Shown: in pieces, positions 5,315 to 6,243 of the stretch
Position numbering within the stretch: position 1 is the stretch's first letter
Layout of the letters: every line of letters begins with the position of its first letter
Assembly (NCBI GenBank): GCA_002338605.1
Contig: DDIP01000459.1
Location: 1-6,243, forward strand
Length of the DNA: 6,243 nt
Direction of reading: 5' to 3'
DNA from: Proteobacteria bacterium UBA1847
GTDB taxonomy: Bacteria > Pseudomonadota > Gammaproteobacteria > Steroidobacterales > Woeseiaceae
Position numbers and translations under genes: made by a program
The notes under the pieces: generated by a model
Told to the model about the DNA's origin: nothing
What the model saw: the letters and a program-made list of their open reading frames with translations, nothing else
Database searches by the model: none

Positions 5315-6110
5315 CCGCATTCAGAAAGTCCTGGCAGCTGCCGGGCACGGATCACGGCGCAAAGTCGAGAGCTGGATTCGCGAGGGCCGCCTGACGATTG
5401 ACGGCCGCGTAGCCGAATTGGGTGACCATATTGACGGCTCCGAGAAGATCCTGTTTGACGGGCGGCCGCTGCCGGTTCGCGCGGCTCCCCAGGCGCATCG
5501 GCACATCATCTATAACAAGCCAGCTGATGAAATCACCAGTCGTGACGACCCGGAGGGCCGCAAGCTCGTTTTTGATGCATTGCCGGAATTGCAGGGTGCC
5601 CGTTGGGTCGCAGTGGGCCGCCTTGATTTCGCGACGACCGGCTTGATGATTTTTACCACCGACGGTGCTCTGGCCAACGGACTGATGCACCCGTCCGCCA
5701 AGATCGTTCGAAAGTACGCGGTGCGGGTGCATGGCAACCCGTCGAAATCAGACCTTGAAGCACTGCAGTCCGGCGTAACCCTGGACGATGGTCCGGCGAA
5801 GTTCGATGCGATCGACGCCAGCGGCGGAGACGGCAGCAATCGCTGGTTTAACGTGACGCTGAAAGAGGGCCGCAATAGGGAAGTCCGGCGCTTGTGGGAG
5901 GCAATCGGCTTTCAGGTCAGTCGCCTGATTCGGCTTGAGTATGGGCCGATAAAGTTGCCGAGACGCTTGCGCCGCGGGCGCTACGAAGCCCTGACGCCGG
6001 TCGAGGTACGGTCACTGTACATGGCGGCCGGGCTTGCGCCACCGGCGGACACCTACCGGCCACCCAGTGACAAGCAAAAAAAGATCTGGAAAGGAAAGAA
6101 AAAACAGTAG
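5307..6110 (+). CDS. rluB: 23S rRNA pseudouridine synthase RluB
   Basis: A 267-residue RsuA/RluB-family enzyme. An N-terminal S4 RNA-binding domain (about 3-60: '[21 protein letters not shown]', '[14 protein letters not shown]') is joined to the catalytic domain (about 66-235). The catalytic aspartate is D107 in '[18 protein letters not shown]'; other signatures are 'NKP', '[25 protein letters not shown]', 'LMHPS', 'KYAVRV' and '[23 protein letters not shown]'. In E. coli RluB makes pseudouridine at position 2605 of 23S rRNA. The length, whole-chain similarity to E. coli RluB and position after scpB favour RluB over RsuA, RluE or RluF. The start is a TTG at 5307, overlapping the scpB stop by eight bases; the frame is open back to 5133 but that part is a shadow of scpB. 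The tail is lysine-rich ([13 protein letters not shown]). No clear terminator follows. Confidence 0.93.
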   Translation: MADRIQKVLAAAGHGSRRKVESWIREGRLTIDGRVAELGDHIDGSEKILFDGRPLPVRAAPQAHRHIIYNKPADEITSRDDPEGRKLVFDALPELQGARWVAVGRLDFATTGLMIFTTDGALANGLMHPSAKIVRKYAVRVHGNPSKSDLEALQSGVTLDDGPAKFDAIDASGGDGSNRWFNVTLKEGRNREVRRLWEAIGFQVSRLIRLEYGPIKLPRRLRRGRYEALTPVEVRSLYMAAGLAPPADTYRPPSDKQKKIWKGKKKQ

Positions 6111-6136
6111 GTTACATTTGTATATTAAAGTACTAT

Positions 6137-6243
6137 CTACTGTGCGTCCAGGCTCCGGCCGGTGACACCCTTGCCATCCGGCCCCAACAGGAAAATGTAG
6201 CTTGGCAGGATCTCCTCCGGGGTCTTAAGCTTGTCGCGGTCTT
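6137..6243 (-). CDS. yciK: YciK-like short-chain dehydrogenase, C-terminal end only
   Basis: The (-) strand is open from the window edge to a TAG at 6137-6139, giving the last 34 residues. They contain 'KLKTPEEILPSYIFLLG', then 'GPDGKGVTGRSLDAQ'. E. coli YciK, an SDR-family oxidoreductase of unknown substrate, has a closely similar end (KLKTPADIMP..., TG..FDAQ), and the 'P-x-[ED]-I-[LM]-P' helix followed by 'TGxxxDAQ' is a usual SDR C-terminus. The protein here stops right after DAQ, shorter than E. coli's tail. It is convergent with rluB, 26 bases away; in E. coli yciK also lies near rluB. The Rossmann domain and catalytic YxxxK lie outside the window. Confidence 0.75.
   Translation of the reverse strand, partial: DRDKLKTPEEILPSYIFLLGPDGKGVTGRSLDAQ

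Noticed and set aside
6111..6136. A shared terminator between rluB and the convergent dehydrogenase
   Set aside because: The 26-base gap is AT-rich but holds no GC-rich stem with a T-run in either direction.

Overview
The window is a chromosomal housekeeping segment of a gammaproteobacterium. Three observations point there: a yciB-yciI-bolA-parvulin cluster, a yciO gene of exactly the E. coli length, and an rluB followed by a convergent yciK-like dehydrogenase. E. coli also keeps yciO, rluB and yciK close together, but here the condensin subunits are ScpA and ScpB, not MukBEF, so this is not an enterobacterium. I would guess a lineage near Chromatiales, Xanthomonadales or Woeseiales, but the sequence does not settle it.

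Layout. Positions 1-531 (+) are the 3' part of a protein with five GTGxxGID octapeptide repeats and two small beta-rich modules resembling DUF5666. Positions 532-893 have no protein gene but are dense in RNA-level signals: an inverted-repeat element in the 3' UTR, a terminator for the upstream (+) gene, a terminator facing the opposite way, and the terminator of the (-) strand operon. Between the last two lies the most interesting part. A perfect TGTGA-N6-TCACA site (CRP/Vfr/Clp type) sits 21 bases upstream of a -10-like hexamer, exactly class II spacing (centre at -41.5). About 100 bases after the predicted start is a strong intrinsic terminator. I read this as an unannotated small RNA on the (-) strand with three hairpins whose loops carry CCU-rich sequence.

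Positions 894-2893 (-) form an operon read as yciB, yciI, bolA, then a secreted PpiC-type peptidyl-prolyl isomerase. The first three genes overlap at their ends; the fourth follows after a 52-base gap and has its own good ribosome binding site.

Positions 2981-6110 (+) hold yciO, then scpA-scpB-rluB. yciO diverges from yciB and may have a leaderless GTG start. scpA, scpB and rluB form a tight overlapping operon, probably with its own promoter after yciO. ScpA and ScpB are the kleisin and winged-helix partners of SMC in chromosome segregation; RluB makes a pseudouridine in 23S rRNA. The last 107 bases (-) are the C-terminus of a yciK-like short-chain dehydrogenase, convergent with rluB.

The protein genes are ordinary. 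The novelty is in the 532-893 intergenic region and in the octapeptide repeats at the left edge.
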